The notes under the pieces are model-generated. The model had not been told where the DNA came from, searched no databases, and saw nothing but the letters and a program-made list of their open reading frames with translations. A stretch of DNA of 17,530 nucleotides from CAYLLN01 sp036496265 (GTDB lineage Bacteria; Planctomycetota; Planctomycetia; Pirellulales; Pirellulaceae). The position numbers and the translations under genes are program-made. The stretch spans positions 1-17,530 of the forward strand of contig DASXLL010000159.1 in assembly GCA_036496265.1 (NCBI GenBank). The letters run 5' to 3'. Position 1 is the stretch's first letter; each line of letters begins with the position of its first letter. Shown piece by piece: positions 1 through 6,180 of the stretch.

Positions 1-827
1 AGCCGTTGGCGATGAATACGGCCGAAGGGGAGGAGATGTGCCGGGCGGTGGAGAAGGCCAAGGTGCCGAATATCGTGTGGTACAACTATCGCCGCGTCCC
101 GGCCGTGACATTCGCAAAACAAATCATCGATAGTGGCAAGCTCGGCAAGGTTTTTCATTACCGGGCGAATTTTCTGCAGGATTGGACGATCAGTGCGGAT
201 TTGCCGCAGGGCGGGGCGGGGCTGTGGCGGTTGGATGCGGCGGCAGCGGGGAGCGGCGTGACGGGCGACTTGCTGGCCCACTGCATCGACACGGCGCTGT
301 GGCTGAACGGCGGAATCAGCAACGTGACGGCGATGACGGAGACATTTATCAAGGAGAGGAAGCACAATTTGACGGGGAAGGTCGAAAAGGTCGGCATCGA
401 CGACGCTTGTGCGTTTCTGTGTCATTTCAAAAATGGCTCACTTGGTCTCTTCGAGAGCACTCGCTATGCCCGCGGGCACAAGGCGCTCTATACGTTTGAG
501 ATCAACGGTGAGAAGGGATCAATCAAGTGGGACCTGCACGATCTGCATCGGCTGCAGTGGTTTGATCACCGCACCGAAAGCTCGCTTCGCGGCTGGAGCA
601 GCATCCATGTTACCGATGGCGAGCATCCCTATATGGGGAAATGGTGGGTTCCCGGCCTCGCCATCGGCTATGAGCACAGCTTTGTGCATCAAGTCGCCGA
701 TTTTCTCGAGGGGCTCGCCAAAGGGCAGCAAGTGAGTCCCACGTTCCGCGATGCGCTGGAGACGCAGAAGGTGTGTGATGCGGTGCTAAATAGTGCGAAG
801 AGTGGGGCATGGACGAAGGTTGGATAA
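1..827 (+). CDS. Gfo/Idh/MocA family oxidoreductase, 5'-truncated by window edge
   Basis: This is the C-terminal three quarters or so of an NAD(P)-dependent sugar or cyclitol type oxidoreductase. The window opens inside the conserved EKP motif: the first two bases 'ag' would complete a Lys codon, followed in frame by P-L-A-M-N. The N-terminal Rossmann GxGxxG segment is therefore off the window, and the TTG at 6 is not the start. The rest is the alpha/beta dimerisation and substrate domain, including the segment 'GDLLAHCIDTALWL' with the His and Asp that lie in the active site of this family. The gene ends in TAA at 825-827. The substrate cannot be read from sequence. Planctomycetes carry many paralogues of this family, usually acting on sugars released from complex glycans. 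The frame is open throughout, with no sign of decay. Confidence 0.9.
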   Translation, partial: PLAMNTAEGEEMCRAVEKAKVPNIVWYNYRRVPAVTFAKQIIDSGKLGKVFHYRANFLQDWTISADLPQGGAGLWRLDAAAAGSGVTGDLLAHCIDTALWLNGGISNVTAMTETFIKERKHNLTGKVEKVGIDDACAFLCHFKNGSLGLFESTRYARGHKALYTFEINGEKGSIKWDLHDLHRLQWFDHRTESSLRGWSSIHVTDGEHPYMGKWWVPGLAIGYEHSFVHQVADFLEGLAKGQQVSPTFRDALETQKVCDAVLNSAKSGAWTKVG

Positions 828-850
828 ATCGGCCAAACGAGATACGGGCA

Positions 851-859
851 TGGTATAAT
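851..859 (+). promoter_or_regulatory. Extended -10 promoter of the first toxin-antitoxin pair
   Basis: A perfect TATAAT at 854-859 is preceded by TG at 851-852 (TGgTATAAT), the extended -10 form that can work without a -35 box. No TTGACA-like hexamer is seen 16-18 bases upstream. It would start transcription near 866, about 23 bases before the GTG at 889. A purine-rich ribosome binding site, GAGAGG at 875-880, sits 8 bases before that GTG. Confidence 0.6.
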
Positions 860-888
860 TAGGCGGACAACGAAGAGAGGGTCTTATC

Positions 889-1125
889 GTGACAACGATT
901 GCCTTACCGTCTGCGGCCGCCGATTTGCTTAGAACGAGGTCTCTCCCTGTTCGTCTCGTGGATGAGCAAGGCAATTTGCTTGGAAGCTTTGCTCCTGCGG
1001 CGGGCCTTGGGACTAAGCTGTCGCAGACGGAGCTTGATCAAATTAAGGCAAGGATGAAGGGAGCAGGCCCGCGACATACCACGGAGCAAGTGCTCGAATT
1101 CATTGACTCGCGGAGTCAGCGCTAA
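889..1125 (+). CDS. Predicted antitoxin of a planctomycete-type TA pair
   Basis: This 78-residue protein has the pattern of a small planctomycete antitoxin family: an N-terminal beta-rich stretch 'VRLVDEQGNLLGSF' (residues 21-34), a charged linker 'LSQTELDQIKARMK', and a C-terminal 'TTEQVLEFID' helix. I recognise the pattern rather than a named family. It starts at GTG 889 with the ribosome binding site GAGAGG 8 bases upstream and has its own extended -10 promoter. The stop TAA (1123-1125) overlaps the region where the downstream RelE-like frame should begin, which is typical of translationally coupled TA genes. The antitoxin would bind and neutralise the toxin and probably autoregulate the pair, but no operator palindrome is obvious. 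Confidence 0.65.
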   Translation: MTTIALPSAAADLLRTRSLPVRLVDEQGNLLGSFAPAAGLGTKLSQTELDQIKARMKGAGPRHTTEQVLEFIDSRSQR

Positions 1126-1385
1126 CGCGCTACCGAGTTGTCTGGGACCCCGAATGCTATTCAGAAATCGACGCTATGCTCGCCGGTGGCGTACCGGGGC
1201 ACCGCTTGAAACAAGCCGTGCGGTCAGTGGCCGACGAGCTGTATCATTCACCGGATACAACAGGCGAGGAAGTTTCGGAAGGACTGCGGCGAGTTGATGT
1301 CGATATTCTCCGCGTGTATTTCCACGTCGATCAGGGCCAATCGGCAGTGGTCGTCGATGCGATCGCCTGGTTAGGCGATCGCTAA
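1122..1385 (+). CDS. RelE/ParE-like toxin without a recognisable start codon
   Basis: The frame reads 'TRYRVVWDPE', the usual first beta strand of RelE/ParE-type toxins, then helices, then 'EGLRRVDVDILRVYFHVD' and 'VVVDAIAWLG', the terminal strands of the fold. Toxins of this type act as mRNA interferases or gyrase poisons; which one cannot be told here. The first in-frame ATG is at 1176, after the conserved strand; it would give a 69-residue protein lacking beta-1. Between the upstream in-frame stop (TGA 1104-1106) and 1176 there is no ATG, GTG or TTG. At the position where family members begin, the codon is CTA (1122-1124), which also contributes to the antitoxin stop TAA. A change from an ATGA or GTGA overlap to CTAA would keep the antitoxin stop but lose the toxin start. 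I set the left end there by homology only. The gene may be silenced, start at a rare codon, or contain a sequence error. Confidence 0.55.
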   Translation, partial: LTRYRVVWDPECYSEIDAMLAGGVPGHRLKQAVRSVADELYHSPDTTGEEVSEGLRRVDVDILRVYFHVDQGQSAVVVDAIAWLGDR

Positions 1386-1386
1386 A

Positions 1387-1725
1387 TCACTTCGGCGGTT
1401 TTTTCTTGGACGACGTTTCGGTTTTGGTGGCGACCGGTTTGGTCTCGGTTTTTGATTCGGATTTAGAAGAATTGTCGCTAGAGCTCGAATCAGACGATTC
1501 GGACTTCGGCTTGTCGGCTTCGGCGGCTTTTTTGTAGGAGTCGGGGCGGTAGTCGGTTTGGTAGAAGCCGGAACCTTTGAAGATCAGACCGCCGCCGGCG
1601 CCGAAGAGGCGGCGGAGCTTGTTCTTTTTGCACTTGGGGCATTTCTTTTGCGGCTCGGCGGTGATGGATTCGAATTGCTCGAATTCGTGGTGGCAGGCGT
1701 CGCAGGCGTAGTCGTAAGTCGGCAT
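1387..1725 (-). CDS. FmdB-family zinc ribbon protein
   Basis: This 112-residue protein opens with the hallmark 'MPTYDYACDACHHEFE'. The four zinc ligands form two knuckles, Cys8/Cys11 and Cys29/Cys32. The compact ribbon ends near residue 60 with 'FKGSGFYQTDYR', as in other FmdB/CxxC regulatory-type proteins. The last 50 residues are a low-complexity Ser/Lys/Glu/Thr tail, probably disordered. The family is named after a putative regulator of formamidase expression, but for most members the role is unknown. It is last in the chaperone direction of reading, 149 bases after grpE, with an inverted heptad repeat between them. It is convergent with the RelE-like gene, the two stops being 1 base apart. 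No strong ribosome binding site is seen before the ATG. Confidence 0.9.
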   Translation of the reverse strand: MPTYDYACDACHHEFEQFESITAEPQKKCPKCKKNKLRRLFGAGGGLIFKGSGFYQTDYRPDSYKKAAEADKPKSESSDSSSSDNSSKSESKTETKPVATKTETSSKKKPPK

Positions 1726-1741
1726 GAATCAACTCTGAATC

Positions 1742-1875
1742 GAATGACCAAGCACCAAGCATCAAATCACAAACAAATACCAAAACGGAAATTCCAATGA
1801 GAGGCGTTTGATCGACTTGTTTGGATTTTGGTTCTTTGAATTTGTTTGAGATTTGTTGCTTGTAATTTGGTGCTT
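1742..1875. repeat. Inverted array of degenerate 7-base repeats (fmdB/grpE spacer)
   Basis: The left arm (1742-1797) reads as consecutive heptads GAATGAC, CAAGCAC, CAAGCAT, CAAATCA, CAAACAA, ATACCAA. The right arm (about 1815-1875), read on the minus strand, gives AAAGCAC, CAAATTA, CAAGCAA, CAAATCT, CAAACAA, ATTCAAA. The arms therefore match heptad by heptad in inverted orientation around a short non-repeat centre. The right arm begins at the grpE stop codon. This could fold into a long imperfect hairpin in the grpE-fmdB transcript. The AT content contrasts with the neighbouring genes. Confidence 0.7.
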
Positions 1876-2498
1876 TACTTATTGGTTGGTCCTGTGGACA
1901 CGAAAACCTGGGCGGGGCGGATGACGCGGTCGTGGAGTTTGTAGCCGGCTTGGAAGGCGCGGGTGATCGTGCCCGCTGGATGCTCGTCGCTGGCTTCTTG
2001 GGCGATGGCTTGGTGGAAATTGGGGTCGAAGGGAGTGCCGACGGTGTCGATGCGGACGGCACCGTGTTCTTTGAGAATGGTTTCGAGCTGGGTGGCGACG
2101 AGTTTGACGCCATCCAACAAGTGGGTGATGTCGTTCGAGGTGGCTCCCTCGCTTACGCTTTGGGTTTGTGTTTCGCTCAGCCGAGCGATTTGATTATTGG
2201 CGGCTTCGATGGCGCGTTCGAGGTTATCGACGACGGAGAGGAGGTCTTTGGCGAAGGGAACAATGGCGAATTTGCGTTCATCGACAAGTTCCCGCTGGGA
2301 TCGCTTGCGGAAGTTTTCGAGCTCGGCGTGGGAGCGGAGGGCGCGGTCATTCGCTTCGCGAACTTGCTGTTCGAGATCGGCAACTTTTTTGTCGGCCGGA
2401 GCGTCCTTCTTAGGTTTCGATTGGACTTCGGCGGTGACGCTTTCAAGCGCGGCATCAAGGACTTCGTTGTCGCCAATGTGGATGGATTGTTTGGTCAT
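1875..2498 (-). CDS. grpE: GrpE, nucleotide exchange factor for DnaK
   Basis: GrpE releases ADP from DnaK in the DnaK-DnaJ-GrpE folding cycle in the cytoplasm. The protein has 207 residues. It shows an acidic, variable N-terminus, a long helix from about residue 38 ('VADLEQQVREANDRALRSHA'), the conserved 'ELENFRKRSQRE' (59-70), 'DLLSVVDNLERAI' (85-97), and the C-terminal beta domain 'GTPFDPNFHQAI' (154-165) and 'GYKLHDRVIRPAQV'. ATG 2498 has a good ribosome binding site, AAGGAG, 6 bases upstream. Residues about 106-122 (including SETQTQSVSEGATSN) are an insertion relative to E. coli GrpE, and the DNA there resembles a repeated palindromic element. dnaJ lies upstream in the same direction. dnaK is not in this window. 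Confidence 0.95.
   Translation of the reverse strand: MTKQSIHIGDNEVLDAALESVTAEVQSKPKKDAPADKKVADLEQQVREANDRALRSHAELENFRKRSQRELVDERKFAIVPFAKDLLSVVDNLERAIEAANNQIARLSETQTQSVSEGATSNDITHLLDGVKLVATQLETILKEHGAVRIDTVGTPFDPNFHQAIAQEASDEHPAGTITRAFQAGYKLHDRVIRPAQVFVSTGPTNK
2143..2168. repeat. REP-like sequence inside grpE
   Basis: The stretch contains CTCCCTCGCTTACGC followed by TTTGGG. It shares the core GCTTACGC with the intergenic palindrome at 2555-2572. It encodes residues 111-119 of GrpE, within a loop absent from E. coli GrpE. From memory, similar 'GAAGCGTAAGCGAGGG' strings are frequent in planctomycete genomes; that is recognition, not a search result. Confidence 0.4.
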
Positions 2499-2554
2499 GG
2501 GCTACTCCTTCAGGCAAGCGGAGAATAGGGGTCCGCTGTCAATTTTGAGTTACT

Positions 2555-2572
2555 GGGAGGCTTACGCCTCCC
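2555..2572. repeat. Short palindrome in dnaJ-grpE spacer
   Basis: Perfect 7-bp inverted repeat GGGAGGC / GCCTCCC with a TTAC loop. Together with the adjacent 2582-2606 hairpin it fills most of the 106-base dnaJ-grpE spacer. No T-run follows on the minus strand, so it looks more like a repetitive extragenic palindrome than a classical terminator. Confidence 0.7.
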
Positions 2573-2581
2573 GCTCGCCAG

Positions 2582-2606
2582 AGGTCCCGCCCGGCAGGCG
2601 GGACCT
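2582..2606. repeat. Palindrome overlapping the dnaJ stop codon
   Basis: Perfect 10-bp inverted repeat AGGTCCCGCC / GGCGGGACCT with a 5-base loop. On the minus strand it begins with the last two bases of the dnaJ TAG stop (2605-2607). It could protect the dnaJ 3' end or reduce read-through into grpE. It lacks a trailing T-run. Confidence 0.8.
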
Positions 2607-3741
2607 ACGTTTCGGATGTTTCGGATTTGAAATATTCCTTGAAGCGTTCGAGGAATGATTTGCGGTGGGGGGAGACTTCGGTCTTTTCCAGCTCGGCCAG
2701 GTCGCGGAGGAGCTTTTCCTGCTTGGCTGTCATTTTCTTCGGGACTTCGATATAGGTCTGTACGTGCAAATCGCCTGCCGAACCGCCGCGGGGATCGGGC
2801 ATGCCGCGGCCGCGGACGCGGAACACGTCGCCAGACTGCGTGCCAGCAGGGACTCTCAGTTCGTGCGGGCCGCCGAGCGTCGGCACGTCAATGGATGCGC
2901 CGAGGGCCGCTTGGCTGTAGCTGATGGGTAGCCGCAGGATGAGGTGGTTGCCTTCGCGCTCGAAGATTTTGTGTTTCTTGACGGCGACGAAGCAGTAACA
3001 ATCGCCGGGCGGGCCGCCCGCGTCGGGACTGGGCTCGCCGTAGCCGGCGAGGCGGACCCGCATGCCATTATCGACGCCGGCGGGGATCGTCACGTCGAGC
3101 TTGGAGCGCTCGTCCAGCTGGCCACGACCGCGACAGTCGGGGCAGGGATCGGTAACGAGCGAACCGGCGCCTCGACAGGCAGGGCAAGCCGTTTGAACGC
3201 GGAGTATTCCGGCCGATTGCACAATTTGTCCACGACCGCCGCATTGACGGCACGTAGCCCGCTGGGAACCGGGCTTGCTGCCGCTGCCTTTGCAAGTGCC
3301 GCAGGCTTTGCTGCGGGGAAACTCGACGCTTTTAACCACGCCCTTGGCGGCTTCTTCGAGCGTGAGAGTGGCATCGCAGCGAACGTCAGCACCGCGCCGC
3401 ACGCGACGGCCGCCGCCCCGACGCTGGCCGCCGAACATCTCGCTGAAGATGTCGCCGAAAGCTTCGAAGATGTCTTCGGCGCTTTCGTAGTGATGGGCGA
3501 ACTGGTCGGTGCCGGCGTGGCCGAATTGGTCGTAGCGGGCCCGCTTTTCAGAGTCGGAGAGAATTTCGTAGGCCTCGGCGCACTCCTTGAATTGTTCGGT
3601 GGCCTCCGCGTTGCCGGGGTTGCTGTCAGGGTGGAACTTGACCGCGAGCTTCCGGTAAGCCGTGGCGATCTCCCGCTCGGAAGCGGTTCGCTGCAGGCCG
3701 AGGATTTCGTAGTAGTCGCGTTTGGAAGCCATTGAGGGCAT
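2605..3741 (-). CDS. dnaJ: DnaJ, type I Hsp40 co-chaperone
   Basis: DnaJ delivers unfolded proteins to DnaK and stimulates its ATPase. Its 378 residues are close to the usual length. The domain order is complete: a J domain (residues 7-75) with the catalytic HPD at 37-39, a rather short Gly-rich linker (about 92-117), four CxxCxGxG zinc-binding repeats (Cys147/150, 164/167, 186/189, 200/203), then the two beta-barrel substrate domains and the C-terminal dimerisation helix. ATG 3741 is taken as the start; ATG 3732 (MASKRDYYEILG) fits family alignments equally well, and neither has a clear ribosome binding site. It lies 376 bases downstream of groEL1 and 106 bases upstream of grpE. The TAG stop is overlapped by a 10-bp-stem palindrome. 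Confidence 0.95.
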   Translation of the reverse strand: MPSMASKRDYYEILGLQRTASEREIATAYRKLAVKFHPDSNPGNAEATEQFKECAEAYEILSDSEKRARYDQFGHAGTDQFAHHYESAEDIFEAFGDIFSEMFGGQRRGGGRRVRRGADVRCDATLTLEEAAKGVVKSVEFPRSKACGTCKGSGSKPGSQRATCRQCGGRGQIVQSAGILRVQTACPACRGAGSLVTDPCPDCRGRGQLDERSKLDVTIPAGVDNGMRVRLAGYGEPSPDAGGPPGDCYCFVAVKKHKIFEREGNHLILRLPISYSQAALGASIDVPTLGGPHELRVPAGTQSGDVFRVRGRGMPDPRGGSAGDLHVQTYIEVPKKMTAKQEKLLRDLAELEKTEVSPHRKSFLERFKEYFKSETSET

Positions 3742-3914
3742 GGCGGGGAATGTGCTAGTTCTGGTGGGTAGTGGGCTAGGAAACCTACCATGCAGTGGAA
3801 AGTGAACTTATATGGTGGATATTATGGGATATAGGAATTCTTAAAAGGGCCACTTGTTGCGTAAATGCTTGGTAGAAAATGATTTGTGTCGTTTTTTCCG
3901 GATAGGCAATAGTA

Positions 3915-3935
3915 CTACTAATAGGCTTTTAGTAG
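3915..3935. promoter_or_regulatory. Perfect 7-7-7 inverted repeat upstream of dnaJ
   Basis: CTACTAA (3915-3921), a 7-base spacer, and TTAGTAG (3929-3935). It lies in the AT-rich half of the groEL1-dnaJ spacer, about 175 bases before the dnaJ start. Its shape fits a dimeric repressor operator, but it does not match the CIRCE sequence. Confidence 0.4.
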
Positions 3936-3982
3936 GGGTCGATTGGATAAGGTTATTTCTATGATAGGGCGGTTCACGAAAC

Positions 3983-4008
3983 AGGCCACTTCGGGGGCGA
4001 AGTGGCCT
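3983..4008 (-). terminator. Hairpin after groEL1, probable terminator
   Basis: Perfect 11-bp stem AGGCCACTTCG / CGAAGTGGCCT with a 4-base loop, about 110 bases beyond the groEL1 stop. On the minus strand it is followed by TGTTTC, a weak T-run. It is the strongest hairpin between the two chaperone units. Confidence 0.6.
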
Positions 4009-4098
4009 GGGGATGGACAATTTATTAGCGATCCGAAATAACCCTCGCCCTAACCCTCTCCCAGAGGAAGAGGGGACCGCGAGTTGGTTTATGGACAG

Positions 4099-4111
4099 AG
4101 GCCAGAGGCCT
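4099..4111. repeat. Small palindrome next to the groEL1 stop
   Basis: AGGCC / GGCCT with a 3-base loop, 6 bases beyond the groEL1 stop codon on the minus strand. The sequence after the last sense codon reads TAGTAGGATAGGCC, so a second in-frame TAG follows the stop directly. It resembles the element at the groEL2 end (TAGTAGGGTGGGC). Confidence 0.55.
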
Positions 4112-4117
4112 ATCCTA

Positions 4118-5737
4118 CTACCGTACCGCGCCTTCGACTGAACGTTTGGCTTTGTCGTCTTTGTCGTAGGTGGTGACGAGGGCTTCGGTGGTCAGCAACA
4201 GGGCGGCGATGCTGGCGGCGTTGGACAGGGCGGTGCGGACGACCTTGACTGGGTCGATGATGCCGGCCTTGTACATATCGACGTATTCGCCGCTGTTGGC
4301 GTCGTAGCCGTGGTTCCCTGACTTCTGGCTGACTTCGTCGGCGACGACGGAGCCATCTTTCCCGCCGTTGTTGACGATTGTCTTGAGCGGGGCGGAGAGA
4401 GCGCCGAGGACGATGTCCACGCCGATCTGCTCGTCGCCTTTGGCCTTGTTGCGAATGGCCTGGACCGCTTCGGTGCAGCGGAGCAATGCCACGCCGCCGC
4501 CGGGAAGGATGCCTTCTTCGACAGCCGCACGGGTGGCGTGCAGGGCGTCTTCGACGCGGGCCTTCTTCTGCTTCATGTCGGCTTCGGTTTCGGCGCCGAC
4601 GCTGATGACGGCAACACCGCCGGCGATTTTCGCCAGTCGCTCTTGAAACTTCTCCTTGTCGTATTCGCTTTCGGTCTGAGCGATCTGGTTCTTGATCTGG
4701 CCAATCCGCTTGTCGATATCCGACCGCTTGCCGGCGCCTTCGACGATTGTCGTGTTGTTCTTATCGACGGTGATCTTCTTGGCGCGGCCGAGGTGCTCGA
4801 GCTGGAGGCTTTCGAGCTGGATGCCAAGGTCTTCGCTGATGAGCGTGCCGCTCGTGAGCACGGCGATATCGCCGAGCATGGCCTTACGGCGATCGCCGAA
4901 GCCGGGAGCTTTTACGGCACAAACATTCAGGACGCCGCGGAGCTTGTTGACGACGAGGAGCGTGAGCGCCTCGGCATCGACGTCTTCGGCGATGATGAGC
5001 AGCGGCTTGCCGCTTTGGGCGGTCTTTTCGAGGACGGGAACCAGGTCGCGAAGATTGCTGATTTTTTTCTCGTGGATGAGAATCAGGGCGTCTTCGAGAA
5101 GGCAATCCATCGTGGCGGGGCGGTTGATGAAGTAGGGCGAGATGAAGCCCTTGTCGAACTGCATGCCATCGACATATTCGACCTTGGTTTCGGTCGTTTT
5201 GCCTTCTTCGACGGTGATGACACCGTCTTTGCCGACGCGCTCGAGGGCGTCCGCAATGAGATCACCGATGGCCTTGTCGTTGTTGGCGCTGATCGCGCCG
5301 ACCGCGGCGACTTCGTCCTTGCTGGTGACCTTTTTGGCCATCGCAAGCAGCTTTTCAGTAGCGGCTTCGACGGCTTTGTCGATGCCGCGGCGGACAGCGG
5401 TCGGATTGCTGCCAGCGACGATGTTACGGAGGCCTTCCTTGAAGATGGCGTGAGCCAGGACGGTGGCGGTGGTGGTGCCGTCGCCGGCGAGGTCCGAAGT
5501 CTTTTGGGCCACTTCGACCACGAGCTTCGCGCCCATATTCTCGAAGCGGTCCTCCAGTTCGATTTCCTTAGCGACGGTGACGCCGTCCTTGGTGACGGTC
5601 GGACCGCCGAAGGACTTGTCGATAATCACGTTCTTGCCAGTCGGGCCCATGGTGACCGCGACGGCGTTTGCGAGTTTCTCGACGCCCTGGAGCATTTTGG
5701 AGCGGGCGTGGTCTTCGAATAATAGTTGCTTTGGCAC
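4118..5737 (-). CDS. groL: GroEL (Hsp60) paralogue 1, without GGM tail
   Basis: Chaperonin subunit forming the ATP-driven double ring that encloses unfolded proteins with GroES. I start it at GTG 5737, giving 539 residues beginning MPKQLLFEDHARSKMLQ, which aligns with other GroELs. The longer frame from GTG 5773 adds 12 residues encoded by an intergenic repeat. The ATP-site motif GDGTTT is at about residues 85-90. The apical substrate-binding segment 'ISNLRDLVPVLEKT' and 'EALTLLVVNKLRGV' keeps its hydrophobic residues. The C-terminus ends '...KAKRSVEGAVR' and lacks the Gly-Gly-Met tail of typical GroEL, unlike its paralogue. It is third in the order groEL2-groES-groEL1, with a 106-base spacer after groES filled mostly by a heptad palindrome. 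Weak ribosome binding site AAGGG, 9 bases from GTG 5737. Confidence 0.95.
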   Translation of the reverse strand: MPKQLLFEDHARSKMLQGVEKLANAVAVTMGPTGKNVIIDKSFGGPTVTKDGVTVAKEIELEDRFENMGAKLVVEVAQKTSDLAGDGTTTATVLAHAIFKEGLRNIVAGSNPTAVRRGIDKAVEAATEKLLAMAKKVTSKDEVAAVGAISANNDKAIGDLIADALERVGKDGVITVEEGKTTETKVEYVDGMQFDKGFISPYFINRPATMDCLLEDALILIHEKKISNLRDLVPVLEKTAQSGKPLLIIAEDVDAEALTLLVVNKLRGVLNVCAVKAPGFGDRRKAMLGDIAVLTSGTLISEDLGIQLESLQLEHLGRAKKITVDKNNTTIVEGAGKRSDIDKRIGQIKNQIAQTESEYDKEKFQERLAKIAGGVAVISVGAETEADMKQKKARVEDALHATRAAVEEGILPGGGVALLRCTEAVQAIRNKAKGDEQIGVDIVLGALSAPLKTIVNNGGKDGSVVADEVSQKSGNHGYDANSGEYVDMYKAGIIDPVKVVRTALSNAASIAALLLTTEALVTTYDKDDKAKRSVEGAVR

Positions 5738-5760
5738 TGGTTCTGACCCTTGTTCGTTTT

Positions 5761-5820
5761 TGTCACTTGTCACTTGTCATTGGTCATTTGCAAGTGACAA
5801 ATGACGAATGACCAATGACG
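5761..5820. repeat. 60-base near-perfect palindrome of 7-base repeats (groES/groEL1 spacer)
   Basis: Left arm heptads are TGTCACT, TGTCACT, TGTCATT, GGTCATT. Right arm heptads are AAGTGAC, AAATGAC, GAATGAC, CAATGAC. The symmetry centre is between 5790 and 5791 with no loop. By hand pairing, only about four of thirty positions are mismatched, mostly at the variable heptad positions. It ends 24 bases before the preferred groEL1 start on the minus strand, so the hairpin would lie in the groEL1 leader. Confidence 0.85.
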
Positions 5821-5843
5821 AAACCGGTTGAGGTGGAATTCCG

Positions 5844-6143
5844 TTAGGCGACAACCTTGGCTAGGATGTCGGATTCGCGGAGGATTTTGACGTCGTCGCC
5901 GCCGAGTTCGATATCGGTGCCGCCGTATTTGCCGTAGATGACTTCGTCGCCAACAGCGACGGAAAGCTCACCGCGCTTGCCGCTATCCAGCAGCTTGCCT
6001 GGACCAACAGCGAGAACCTTGCCGCGCTGCGGCTTTTCTTTAGCCGTGTCGGGCAGCACGATGCCGCCCGCGGTGCGCTCTTCGGCTTCGACAGGTTCGA
6101 CCACGATACGATCATCGAGGGGACGGATTTTGATTTTGGGCAT
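5844..6143 (-). CDS. groS: GroES (Hsp10) co-chaperonin
   Basis: The GroES heptamer caps the GroEL ring. The 99-residue protein has the beta-barrel start 'IKIRPLDDRIVVEP' and the mobile loop 'ERTAGGIVLPDTAKEKPQ' (about residues 22-39), whose GIVL contacts GroEL. It continues with 'GKVLAVGPGK' and the C-terminal 'GDDVKILRESDILAKV'. ATG 6143 is preceded by AAGGAA with a spacer of about 8 bases. It is the only groES in the window and sits between two groEL genes, so it may serve both. Inverted heptad repeats bracket it: 5761-5820 after it and 6181-6260 before it. Stop codon TAA. Confidence 0.97.
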   Translation of the reverse strand: MPKIKIRPLDDRIVVEPVEAEERTAGGIVLPDTAKEKPQRGKVLAVGPGKLLDSGKRGELSVAVGDEVIYGKYGGTDIELGGDDVKILRESDILAKVVA

Positions 6144-6180
6144 TGATAGGTTTCCTTGAGATTTAGCTGATTTGAGAATA

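Larger units (their letters stand above)
3742..4117. other. 376-base spacer between groEL1 and dnaJ: two functional halves
   Basis: No gene is seen. The groEL1-proximal half (about 3980-4117) holds a terminator-like hairpin (3983-4008), a CCCTCT/AGAGGG motif at 4054-4074 of the common 'ccctaaccctctcccagagg' type, and an AGGCC/GGCCT palindrome next to the groEL1 stop. The dnaJ-proximal half (3742-3980) is distinctly AT-rich. It contains a perfect 7-bp inverted repeat (3915-3935) and several AT-rich words that could be a dnaJ promoter, though I cannot pick one convincingly. This suggests dnaJ-grpE-fmdB is a separate transcription unit from groEL2-groES-groEL1. Confidence 0.6.

Noticed and set aside
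3742..3914. Specific -10/-35 promoter for dnaJ
   Set aside because: Several AT-rich words (for example CATAAT, TAAGAA) are present, but none has a convincing partner at 16-18 bases.
5761..5820. Possible CRISPR-like repeats
   Set aside because: Units are 7 bases with no spacers, arranged as inverted arms; no cas genes nearby.
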